In this document: one piece after another, positions 28,850-36,364 of the stretch
Position numbering within the stretch: position 1 is the first letter of the stretch
Layout: each line of letters starts with the position of its first letter
DNA from: an uncultured Rhizobium sp.
GTDB taxonomy: Bacteria > Pseudomonadota > Alphaproteobacteria > Rhizobiales > Rhizobiaceae
NCBI GenBank assembly: GCA_945952045.1
Contig: CAMFHE010000009.1
Coordinates: 62,001-126,000, forward strand
Reading direction: 5' to 3'
DNA: 64,000 nt
The notes under the pieces: model-generated
The model's database searches: none
Told to the model about the DNA's origin: nothing
Seen by the model: only the letters and a program-made list of their open reading frames with translations
Made by a program: the position numbers and the translations under genes

Positions 28850-29976
28850 CCGGACCCAAGGTCTTTTTCTACGTCCAGCACCTGCTGGGCATCGGTCATC
28901 TCGCACGCGCCAGCCGCATTGCCGCCGCCATGGTGGAGGACGGGTTCACCGTGACCATGGCGACCGGCGGCACGGCGGTCGCCGGTTTTCCCGGCCCTGG
29001 CGTCAACCATGTGGCGCTGCCGACCATCGTATCGGGCGACGCCGGCTTTTCAGGCATCGCCGATGAAAACGGCAATCCCATCGACGATGCCTTCAAGGCG
29101 CGGCGCACCGCGCTGCTGCTCGAAGCCTTCGCAGCCGCCAAGCCGGATATCGTCATCATCGAGGCTTTCCCCTTCGGCCGCCGGCAGGTGCGTTTCGAGC
29201 TGCTGCCGCTGCTCGACGCCATCTCCAACGCCAAGCCGAAGCCGAAACTGATGACCTCGCTGCGCGACATCCTGCAGGAGCGCGCCAAACCCGGCCGCGA
29301 CGAAGAGACGGTGGCGCTCATCAACAGCCATTTCGATCACGTGCTCGTCCATGGCGATCCGAATTTCATCCGCATCGAAGACACGTTTCCACTGGCAGGC
29401 GAGATTGCCGATAAGGTCATCTATACCGGCCTCGTCGCCGCCCCGCCGCCGGAGCCTGCGGCCGAACGCTTCGATATCGTCGTTTCCGCCGGCGGCGGTG
29501 CGGTCGGTCGCGATCTGGTGCTCGGCGCCCGCGAGGTGGCGCGCGCGCTTCCCGGCCTTGGCCGCTGGTGCCTGATCGCCGGCCCCAATCTGCCGCAGGC
29601 CGATTACGACGCGCTGACCGCCGATCTGCCTGACGGCGTCGAAGCCTTCCGTTTCCGCCGCGATTTCGCCAGCCTTCTGGGCGGGGCGCATCTGTCGGTG
29701 TCGCAGGCCGGCTACAACACCGTGTGCGATATCCTGCGCGGCCGTTGCCGGTCGCTGCTCATCCCCTTCGCCGCCGGCGGAGAGACCGAACAGCCGACCC
29801 GCGCCGGTCGTCTGGAAGCCATGGGCCTCGCCCGCGTTCTTTCCGAGACGGCTGTGAACCCGCACAATCTGGCCAACGCCATCCGCAAAGCACACGCCCT
29901 GCCCGCGCCGCCGCCCTATACGCTCGACCTCGATGGCGCCCGCCGCACGGCCACGATCCTGCGCGATCTCGTCTAG
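28846..29976 (+). CDS. MurG/GT28-like glycosyltransferase 2
   Basis: 376-residue GT-B enzyme, diverged paralogue in architecture of the protein at 26380. It opens VFFYVQHLLGIGHLARASRI (GIGHLAR 15-21). Its donor-side motifs are VVSAGGGAVGRDL (212-224), SQAGYNTVCDIL (286-297) and FAAGGETEQPTRA (308-320). The ATG overlaps the GT4 stop, so all three glycosyltransferases are coupled. The next gene, the degenerate ABC protein, begins 164 bp later on the same strand. It probably adds a sugar to a lipid-linked intermediate or other acceptor; the sequence does not show which. Confidence 0.82.
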   Translation: MTGPKVFFYVQHLLGIGHLARASRIAAAMVEDGFTVTMATGGTAVAGFPGPGVNHVALPTIVSGDAGFSGIADENGNPIDDAFKARRTALLLEAFAAAKPDIVIIEAFPFGRRQVRFELLPLLDAISNAKPKPKLMTSLRDILQERAKPGRDEETVALINSHFDHVLVHGDPNFIRIEDTFPLAGEIADKVIYTGLVAAPPPEPAAERFDIVVSAGGGAVGRDLVLGAREVARALPGLGRWCLIAGPNLPQADYDALTADLPDGVEAFRFRRDFASLLGGAHLSVSQAGYNTVCDILRGRCRSLLIPFAAGGETEQPTRAGRLEAMGLARVLSETAVNPHNLANAIRKAHALPAPPPYTLDLDGARRTATILRDLV

Positions 29977-30140
29977 CGGCAAAACGGCCACGCAAGACCG
30001 TCGAATTCGCTCACGTGGCGCAGGCGGCTTACAGCAGGCCGAAAACTTGATATGATTCCTCCCCCGACCCCTCCGGGCCTGGGCGAGTCGAATGCCGGAA
30101 GACCGGCGCGGCCGTAGGCGAATGACGGAGCTTTTGCAGC

Positions 30141-32852
30141 TTGACCCCCTCCATGGACCATCGACTCGGCCGCTATATCTGGATGCACACCAAGCGGCAG
30201 CAAATCTGGATTCTCTTCATCGTCGCCCTGTCGATGATCCCCTATTTCCTGTCCTTCGACCTGCCCAAGCAGATCGTCAACGGTCCGATCCAGGGCAAGG
30301 GGTTCGAGACGGAAGGGGCGACGCAGATCTTCATGCGCATCGCTTTCGATATGCCGCTTTTCGGTCATGTCGTGCTCTTCAACGGGCTGGAGCTCAACCG
30401 CGTGCAGACGCTGGTGGCGCTCAGCCTGGTCTTCCTGGTGCTCGTCATCATCAACGGGCTGTTCAAGCTCTATATCAATACTTACAAGGGCAGGCTCGGC
30501 GAGCGGCTCCTGCGCCGCATCCGCTTCGAGCTTGTCGATCGCATCCTGCGCTTTCCGCCGAGCCAGTTCAAACGCGTCAAGGGCGCCGAACTCGCCAGCA
30601 TGATCAAGGACGAAGTGGAACCGCTCGGCGGCTTCACCGGCGACGCCTTCGTGCAGCCGGCGCTGCTCGGCGGTCAGGCGCTGACGGCGCTGATCTTCAT
30701 CTTCATGCAGCATTTCTGGCTGGGCATGGTCGCGGCGATCATCGTCGCGGTGCAGGCGGTGCTGATCCCGCGCATGCGCCAGCGCTTGCTGGTCCTCGGC
30801 CGCCAGCGGCAGATCACCGCCCGCGAGCTCTCCGGCCGCGTCAGCGAGATCGTCGATGGCATTTCCACCATCCACGCCTATGACACGTCGAATTTCGAGC
30901 GCGCCGATATTTCCGCCCGCCTCGGGCGCATCTTCAAGATCCGCTACGATCTCTATCAGTGGAAATTCCTCGTCAAGTTCATCAACAACTTCCTCGCCCA
31001 GGTGACCCCGTTCCTGTTCTACTGCATCGGCGGCTATCTCGCGCTGAACGGCCGGCTCGACGTCGGCCAGCTCGTCGCGGTCATCAATGCCTACAAGGAC
31101 CTGCCGGGACCGCTGAAGGACCTGATCGACTGGGATCAGAATCGTCAGGACGTACAGGTCAAATACGTGCAGGTGGTCGAGCAGTTCCAGGTCGACCGGA
31201 TGATGAACCCGACGCTGCAGGCGCTGTCTCCAGATGCCGGCGAATCCCGCCATCCGCTGGCCGCCGTCAGCCTGTCGCTGGTCGACGATAGCGGCGCCCG
31301 GCTTCTCGAGCGGGTTTCCCTGCAGATCGACAAGGGCGAACGCGTCGCCATCCTCGGCGGCGAAGCGCTGGCGGAGGCCGCCGCGCGCATCCTGGCGCCG
31401 GAAAGCGGCCGCATGGCGCTTGGCGGCGAGGATATCTGGGACCTGCCGGAATCGCTGACCGGCCGGCGCATTTCCTATGCCGCCAGCGATGTCTATCTGT
31501 TTTCCGGCACGCTGGGCGACAACCTGTTCTACGGCCTCAAGCACGCGCCGCTGAAACCGCCGGTCTATGACGGCGACGCCGCTTCGGATCACAAATGGGC
31601 CCTGACCGAGGCGCGTCTCGCCGGCAACCCCGAATACGACATCAAAGGCGACTGGATCGACTACGTGGAAGCCGGAGCCGAAGGGCCGGACAAGCTGTTC
31701 AGGCCGGTGCGCGCCGTGCTCGACGCGGTGCAGCTTTCGAACGACATCTTCGATCTGGCCTTGCGCTCGACCTTCGATCCCGCCCGCCATCCGCAGCTTG
31801 CCGAGCACGTCGTCGAGATGCGCAGCGCGCTGCGCGACGAGCTGGAAAAAGCCGGCCTGCGCGGCCTCGTCTCGATGTTCGAGGCCGATAGCTACAATCG
31901 CGAGGCGACAGTGGGCGAAAACCTGCTGTTCGGCACCGCCACGGGTCTCAGCCTCAAGGGCCGCGCCATCGGCCAGAACCCCTATTTCCGCTCGGTCATG
32001 GATCGCACGGGGCTCGGGCCGCGCCTGTTCCAGATGGGCTACGAGATCGCCGAAAACGCCGTCGAACTCTTCGCCGACCTTCCGCCGGACCATCCCTTCT
32101 TCCAGCAGCTCACCTTCATGACGCCGGACGACATTCCGGAATATCAGCAGCTGCTGCAGAAGCTGCAGGGCAAGAGCTTCGAGGAGGCGACCGATAAGGA
32201 TCGCTACAAGATCATCAAGCTGAGCTTCGCCTATATCGAGCCCCGCCACCGCTTCGGCCTGCTCAACGAAGACTTGATGGCCAAGATCGTCGAGGCGCGC
32301 CACATCTTCCACGACAATCTGCCGGATGAACTGGAGAGCGAATTCGAGCGTTACGACGCGGAAAAATACATGGCCTCGGCCAATCTTATCGACAATGTGC
32401 TGATCGGCCGTATCAGCCACAAGCATGCCGACGGCGCCGAGAAGGTGCGCGCCATGGTGCGCAATCTCGTCAACACGCAGGGGCTCTATGACGAGGTTCT
32501 GGCCGTCGGGCTGGATTTCGACGTCGGCGCCGGCGGGCGACGCCTGGTCGGAACGCAGCGCCAGAAACTCGGCCTTGCCCGCGCGCTCATCCGCCGTTCC
32601 GACTATTATGTCTTCAACCGGCCGCTGCCGGGCCTCGATCATCGCATCCAGGACGATATCGTGCGCCGGGTGCTCGAACTTATCGACCAGGCGAGCGACA
32701 AACCGGCCCTGATCTGGGTCTTGTCGAACCCCTCGCTGTCTGAACAGTTCGATCGTGTCGTTGTTTTTGAGCGCGGTGTGTTGACAGCGGACGGTCCACC
32801 CGAAACACTGGCCCAAAAAGCACAAGGCCGCAAAGAACGAGTGTCATCTTGA
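30141..32852 (+). CDS. ABC exporter-like protein with degenerate ATPase domain and large insertion
   Basis: 903-residue membrane protein. Residues 1-350 look like an ABC type-1 transmembrane domain (helices near 22-40, 90-112, 175-212, 283-305; loop ARELSGRVSEIVDGISTIHAY). From about 371 an ATPase-like domain follows, but its motifs are lost. Walker A reads ILGGEALAEAAARIL, with no GKS/T; the Q-loop region is YAASDVYLFSGTLGDNLFYG with no Gln; the signature is LVGTQRQKLGLARAL; Walker B is YYVFNRPLPGLD; the H-loop is WVLSNPSLS. About 280 residues (466-746) are inserted after the Q-loop region and contain a second GENLLFG-like segment (590-598), with a third (DNVLIG) at 751-756. The frame is intact, so it is probably functional but not an ATPase. 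TTG 30141 follows GGAG by 10 nt; ATG 30153 is the alternative. Confidence 0.78.
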   Translation: MTPSMDHRLGRYIWMHTKRQQIWILFIVALSMIPYFLSFDLPKQIVNGPIQGKGFETEGATQIFMRIAFDMPLFGHVVLFNGLELNRVQTLVALSLVFLVLVIINGLFKLYINTYKGRLGERLLRRIRFELVDRILRFPPSQFKRVKGAELASMIKDEVEPLGGFTGDAFVQPALLGGQALTALIFIFMQHFWLGMVAAIIVAVQAVLIPRMRQRLLVLGRQRQITARELSGRVSEIVDGISTIHAYDTSNFERADISARLGRIFKIRYDLYQWKFLVKFINNFLAQVTPFLFYCIGGYLALNGRLDVGQLVAVINAYKDLPGPLKDLIDWDQNRQDVQVKYVQVVEQFQVDRMMNPTLQALSPDAGESRHPLAAVSLSLVDDSGARLLERVSLQIDKGERVAILGGEALAEAAARILAPESGRMALGGEDIWDLPESLTGRRISYAASDVYLFSGTLGDNLFYGLKHAPLKPPVYDGDAASDHKWALTEARLAGNPEYDIKGDWIDYVEAGAEGPDKLFRPVRAVLDAVQLSNDIFDLALRSTFDPARHPQLAEHVVEMRSALRDELEKAGLRGLVSMFEADSYNREATVGENLLFGTATGLSLKGRAIGQNPYFRSVMDRTGLGPRLFQMGYEIAENAVELFADLPPDHPFFQQLTFMTPDDIPEYQQLLQKLQGKSFEEATDKDRYKIIKLSFAYIEPRHRFGLLNEDLMAKIVEARHIFHDNLPDELESEFERYDAEKYMASANLIDNVLIGRISHKHADGAEKVRAMVRNLVNTQGLYDEVLAVGLDFDVGAGGRRLVGTQRQKLGLARALIRRSDYYVFNRPLPGLDHRIQDDIVRRVLELIDQASDKPALIWVLSNPSLSEQFDRVVVFERGVLTADGPPETLAQKAQGRKERVSS

Positions 32853-32891
32853 ACGGCTAAGAGGGGCGGATCATCTTGAGGTCCGAGGATA

Positions 32892-33359
32892 ATGAACACC
32901 ATGCTGCTCAAAGACGAAGTGCAATCGCTCAAGCAAGTGCCGCTGTTTGCGGGCATCCCGCCGGCCAAGCTGAAGCTGCTTGCCTTCACGTCGGACCGGG
33001 TGTCCTACGGCACCGGCGAGATCCTGTTCCGGCAGGGCGATCCCGGCGACGCCGCCTATGTCATTCTTTCCGGCAGCGCCGAGATTCTGGCGGATTCCCC
33101 CAACGGCCCGATCAAGATCACCGAACTCGGCACCAATTCCATCGTCGGCGAGATCGCCATCCTGTGCGACGGTTCCCGCACCGCCACCGTCATGGCCGCA
33201 GTGCCGATGGAGGCTCTGCGCATCCGCAAGGAAATCTTCCTGAAAATGCTGGTGGATTTCCCCGAAATCACCATCGAGGTGATGCGCGTGCTGGCCGAAC
33301 GCCTGAGCCATACCACATCCGAACTGACCGAAGCCCGCAGCCGCCAGCGCAGTTCCTGA
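32892..33359 (+). CDS. Stand-alone cyclic-nucleotide-binding domain protein
   Basis: 155-residue soluble protein that is almost entirely one cNMP-binding fold (Crp/PKA type) without a DNA-binding domain. The phosphate-binding cassette VGEIAILCDGSRTATV (85-100) keeps the Gly-Glu pair and the Arg (Arg96) needed for cyclic nucleotide binding, so it is probably competent. A C-terminal helix (VMRVLAERLSHTTSELTEAR) could mediate dimerisation or partner contact. It begins 39 bp after the degenerate ABC gene on the same strand, suggesting one transcript. A cyclase gene at 17905 could supply the ligand. ATG 32892 is used, and an ATG three codons later is equally possible. Confidence 0.85.
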   Translation: MNTMLLKDEVQSLKQVPLFAGIPPAKLKLLAFTSDRVSYGTGEILFRQGDPGDAAYVILSGSAEILADSPNGPIKITELGTNSIVGEIAILCDGSRTATVMAAVPMEALRIRKEIFLKMLVDFPEITIEVMRVLAERLSHTTSELTEARSRQRSS

Positions 33360-33649
33360 GCTTTATCGCGATAACCGCTTCCCGACTCGCATAACCGTAA
33401 GACTTTGTTTATCATAAAGAACGGACCGGATTTCGGCCGGCCCGGACAATGATGTCTTAAGGCGTGAATGGTAGAGCGTTTCCATGAGGGAATGTGTGGC
33501 GATTTTGCGCCAGGACAATGAAGGTGGCATCATCGCATGGCAAAAGATTTGCAGAGGACGGGCACGCGCTTTCGTTCGTAAATGCGATACGATGATAATT
33601 TGAGCACGTAAGTAGGGCCGAGGCGAAGGCGACGAGGAAGTAGGCAAGC

Positions 33650-34480
33650 GTGAGCGACGAGACATTTCGCATTCGATTGTGGGGCACACGCGGCAGCCTG
33701 CCCGTTTCGGGACGGCAGTTTCAGGAGTTTGGCGGCAACACGATCTGCGTTGAAATGCAATGCGGGTCCCACCGGCTGATCTTCGATGCCGGCTCCGGCC
33801 TGCGCGAGGCCGGCGATGCGCTGATGGCCGAGGGCGTCTCCGAGATCGATATCTTCTTCTCCCATTTCCACTACGACCATGTCATCGGCCTGCCCTATTT
33901 CGTGCCGCTGTACAAATCCCGCGCAGCAGTGACGCTGTGGTCCGGGCATATGGGGCCGAAAATGACGACGCGGGACATGGTCCGGCAGTTGATGCGGCCG
34001 CCATGGTTCCCGGTCGAGCCGGATATCTGTGCCGCGCGCGTCGAAACGCGCGATTTCCATCCCGGCGACGCGCTTCAGCCGCGCCCCGGCATCACCATCA
34101 AGACGGCGAGCCTTGTGCATCCCGGCGGCGCGGTCGCCTTCCGTGTCGAATGGGCCGGCCGCAGCGTCGTCATGGTTACCGATACCGAGCATACCCCCGG
34201 CATCTTCGATCCGGTCGTGCTGAAGCTGATCGATGGCTGTGATCTGTTCCTCTACGACTGCACCTATCTCGACAGCGAGATGGAGCGGTATCGCGGTTAC
34301 GGCCATTCCACCTGGCAGCAGGCTGTACGTCTCGCCAAGATCGGTCAGACAAAAAGCGTCGGCTTCATCCATCACCTGCCGGCGCGCACCGACGACGAGT
34401 TGCTTGCTATCGAAAGCCAGGCGCAGGCGGAATTCCCCGGCTCCTTCGTCGGGCGCGACGGGCAGATCATCGATCTATGA
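33650..34480 (+). CDS. Metallo-beta-lactamase-fold hydrolase (GTRGS subgroup)
   Basis: 276-residue cytoplasmic metallohydrolase. The N-terminal GTRGSLPVSG block and the metal motif HFHYDH (72-77) are intact, followed by later metal ligands in VMVTDTEH and the C-terminal FIHHLP region. This subgroup is near PhnP and other phosphodiesterase-type enzymes, so a cyclic nucleotide or other phosphodiester substrate is possible but unproven. The start is GTG 33650 with AGGAAG about 9 nt upstream. It follows the cyclic-nucleotide-binding gene after 290 bp and overlaps the convergent deacetylase gene by 14 bp. Confidence 0.85.
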   Translation: MSDETFRIRLWGTRGSLPVSGRQFQEFGGNTICVEMQCGSHRLIFDAGSGLREAGDALMAEGVSEIDIFFSHFHYDHVIGLPYFVPLYKSRAAVTLWSGHMGPKMTTRDMVRQLMRPPWFPVEPDICAARVETRDFHPGDALQPRPGITIKTASLVHPGGAVAFRVEWAGRSVVMVTDTEHTPGIFDPVVLKLIDGCDLFLYDCTYLDSEMERYRGYGHSTWQQAVRLAKIGQTKSVGFIHHLPARTDDELLAIESQAQAEFPGSFVGRDGQIIDL

Positions 34481-35213
34481 AATCCCGTGCCCTGCCCCAG
34501 CGGCAGGCCGGATGATCGGCGGTCATTGACAGCAGCGCCGCACAAAATTCCCATGCGGCCTCGTCATGCACGAGGTGATGGGTGAGAAAACCCATGACGC
34601 CGCCCTCGGCTTCCATCACCTGAAGCCGCGCCATGATTTCCGCCACCAGGGCTTGAACGGGGCGACCGCCCCGCGTGCCATGCCAGTCGATGAGATCGAC
34701 ATGCGTGTTGAGAAGCGGAAAAGGCCCCGCCTTTTCCTTGCCGAAGACCGAGAGCGCCTGAAAACCGAGAGCGCCAAGCTGCGGCACCAGCGCCCGGTCG
34801 ATGCGATTCCACGGCGGCACCAGAAGCGGCGCGAAGCGAGCGCCATGCAGCCGCTGCAGCTTCTCGAAACCCTGCCGCAATTGCCCGAGCACCACCGGCG
34901 CAGGCCGGTGCCCGCCGAGCTCCTGCTTTTTCTCGGAAGGCGGTGCGTGATTGACATGCGCCCAGCCATGCACGGCGACTTCTGCCAGCGGAGCGTCCCG
35001 CAACCGTCGCACCAGCCCCTCGCCCGTCGGCTCGGGAATGACCGCCAGCGTCACCGAAATGCCATGCATGGCCGAGAGCGACAGCAGCCGGTCGAGCGCC
35101 GGCGTCGGTTCCGTCGCATCGTCGTCGCGCAGCCAGAAATCGGCGATGCGGCCCGCCGCCTGCCAGCGATCCAGTTCCCGGCTCAGCGGGGCGAATGCTT
35201 GAGTCATGGTCAT
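34467..35213 (-). CDS. Polysaccharide deacetylase-like protein
   Basis: 248-residue protein of the carbohydrate esterase 4/YdjC-like barrel group. The N-terminal FWLRDDDATEPTPAL gives candidate catalytic and metal Asp residues (30-32), and AVHGWAHVNH (His82, His86, His89) supplies metal-binding histidines. LLVPPWNRID and a late GFLTHHLVHDE complete the pattern. No signal peptide is seen, so it may act on cytoplasmic sugar or lipid-linked intermediates. It is translationally coupled (ATGA) to the upstream GT4 and is the last gene of the wzz-galE-GT4-deacetylase run. The substrate acetyl-sugar is inferred. Confidence 0.8.
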   Translation of the reverse strand: MTMTQAFAPLSRELDRWQAAGRIADFWLRDDDATEPTPALDRLLSLSAMHGISVTLAVIPEPTGEGLVRRLRDAPLAEVAVHGWAHVNHAPPSEKKQELGGHRPAPVVLGQLRQGFEKLQRLHGARFAPLLVPPWNRIDRALVPQLGALGFQALSVFGKEKAGPFPLLNTHVDLIDWHGTRGGRPVQALVAEIMARLQVMEAEGGVMGFLTHHLVHDEAAWEFCAALLSMTADHPACRWGRARDFIDR

Positions 35214-36301
35214 CGTTCGGCCAAAGCCTTTCTCAAATATCCGTCGATCACGCCCGAGGCCCGAGCGATCGACCGCTCCTCAAGCACGAAGGCGCGCGCC
35301 GCTCCGGCCATCGTATGCCGCAAGGGCTCGTCCCGCAACATGCGCCGAACCGCAGCCGCATAGGCCGAAACATCGCCGTCCGGCGTCAAGATACCGGTGA
35401 TACCGTCGCGCACCACTTCCGGCACGCCGCCGGTAGCCTGTGCTACCACTGGCACGCCGGCTGCCTGCGCTTCCAGATAGGCCAGCCCATAGGCCTCGCC
35501 GCAACCTGGCCAGACATAGACGGCGCTTTCGCCGAGAAGCCTGACGATGTCTTCCGCCGAGCGCTCTCCATAAAAACGGATGCGCTCCGGCCCGAAACCC
35601 GCCAAGCGCTGCTCCAGCTCCGCCCGCATCTTGCCATCGCCGACGATGGACAGCATCCAGTCCTCGTCTGCGATCAGATCGAGCGCGTCGGCCAGCATCG
35701 AAAAACTCGCCATCTTGTCGCCCGGCCGCATCATGGCGACGGCAATCAGATGGCCACGCCGTGGTTGTGGTGTAACGGTCAGGAAAGGCGCGGTATCGAG
35801 GAAAGGGGCAAGCCCGGCGAAGCGTGCCACCGGCGCTGCCTGCTCCAGACCCTGCCGGTCGCGGGCCGTAAAGCAGAAATTCACCGCCGCCGAACGAACC
35901 GCCTCCAATACGTCTGCCTGCGACCGCGCCCATTGGCCGATATTACGGCGGCGCGAATAGGAGGCTTCCGCCGTCACATAGGCCATGCCGAAGCGGCGGC
36001 AGAGCGCCGGGCCGATCAGATCAGGCGTCTTGTAGTAGGGATGATAGGCGAACCAGACATCCGGCGCGCCCTCCGTCTGCCAGAGCGACGCCAGCCGCTC
36101 GATCTCGGCATTGGCTATCCTGCGGATCTCCGTATCGGCGGGATCATCGGGGGACGTGGTGAAACTGCGAAGCTCCGAGGCCACGAAAACGACGTGGCCG
36201 GCGCGGCGCATCGCCTCGATCAGCAGCCGCGCCATCAACCGGTCGCCGGAGGGAACCGGATGCGCGGGCGATTTCAGCGGTGCGTAAAAGGCGATGTCCA
36301 T
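35210..36301 (-). CDS. Glycosyltransferase family 4
   Basis: 363-residue cytoplasmic GT-B. It starts MDIAFYAPLKSPAHPVPSGDR, and the C-terminal GT4 domain shows LIAVAMMRPGDKM, AVYVWPGCGEAYGLAYLEAQ and GVPVVAQATGGVPEVVRDG. The first Glu of the EAYGLAYLE stretch matches the catalytic E-x7-E region of GT4 enzymes. The start ATG lies 2 nt downstream of a hairpin (36304-36330) that includes its likely ribosome site. The stop overlaps the deacetylase start (ATGA). galE lies 63 bp upstream on the same strand. Confidence 0.88.
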   Translation of the reverse strand: MDIAFYAPLKSPAHPVPSGDRLMARLLIEAMRRAGHVVFVASELRSFTTSPDDPADTEIRRIANAEIERLASLWQTEGAPDVWFAYHPYYKTPDLIGPALCRRFGMAYVTAEASYSRRRNIGQWARSQADVLEAVRSAAVNFCFTARDRQGLEQAAPVARFAGLAPFLDTAPFLTVTPQPRRGHLIAVAMMRPGDKMASFSMLADALDLIADEDWMLSIVGDGKMRAELEQRLAGFGPERIRFYGERSAEDIVRLLGESAVYVWPGCGEAYGLAYLEAQAAGVPVVAQATGGVPEVVRDGITGILTPDGDVSAYAAAVRRMLRDEPLRHTMAGAARAFVLEERSIARASGVIDGYLRKALAER

Positions 36302-36303
36302 GG

Positions 36304-36330
36304 CTCTTGCTAGAGTATTTTCAGCAAGAG
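36304..36330 (-). promoter_or_regulatory. 8-bp inverted repeat hairpin covering the GT4 ribosome site
   Basis: Perfect arms CTCTTGCT and AGCAAGAG with an 11-nt loop lie in the 63-bp gap between the galE stop and the GT4 start. On minus-strand RNA the second arm contains AAGAG, the only Shine-Dalgarno-like stretch before the ATG, 2-3 nt from it. An A/U-rich run lies 5' of the hairpin. It could reduce translation of the glycosyltransferase relative to galE, or act as a processing site. Confidence 0.4.
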
Positions 36331-36364
36331 TGTAAAATAAAATTCTGGTGGCTAGTGGCCGCTA

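Noticed and set aside
29973..32825. Very long open frame (about 950 codons) on the minus strand opposite the degenerate ABC gene
   Set aside because: Composition is that of an antisense shadow of a high-GC gene, with no recognisable family; the plus-strand product has clear transmembrane and ABC features.
30141..32852. Idea that the ABC-like gene is a pseudogene
   Set aside because: The frame is uninterrupted over 903 codons with normal codon use and preserved secondary features, so loss of motifs looks like functional change rather than decay.
33484..33603. 39-codon plus-strand ORF between the cNMP-binding and metallo-beta-lactamase-fold genes
   Set aside because: No ribosome site and no similarity; it lies in a likely promoter region.
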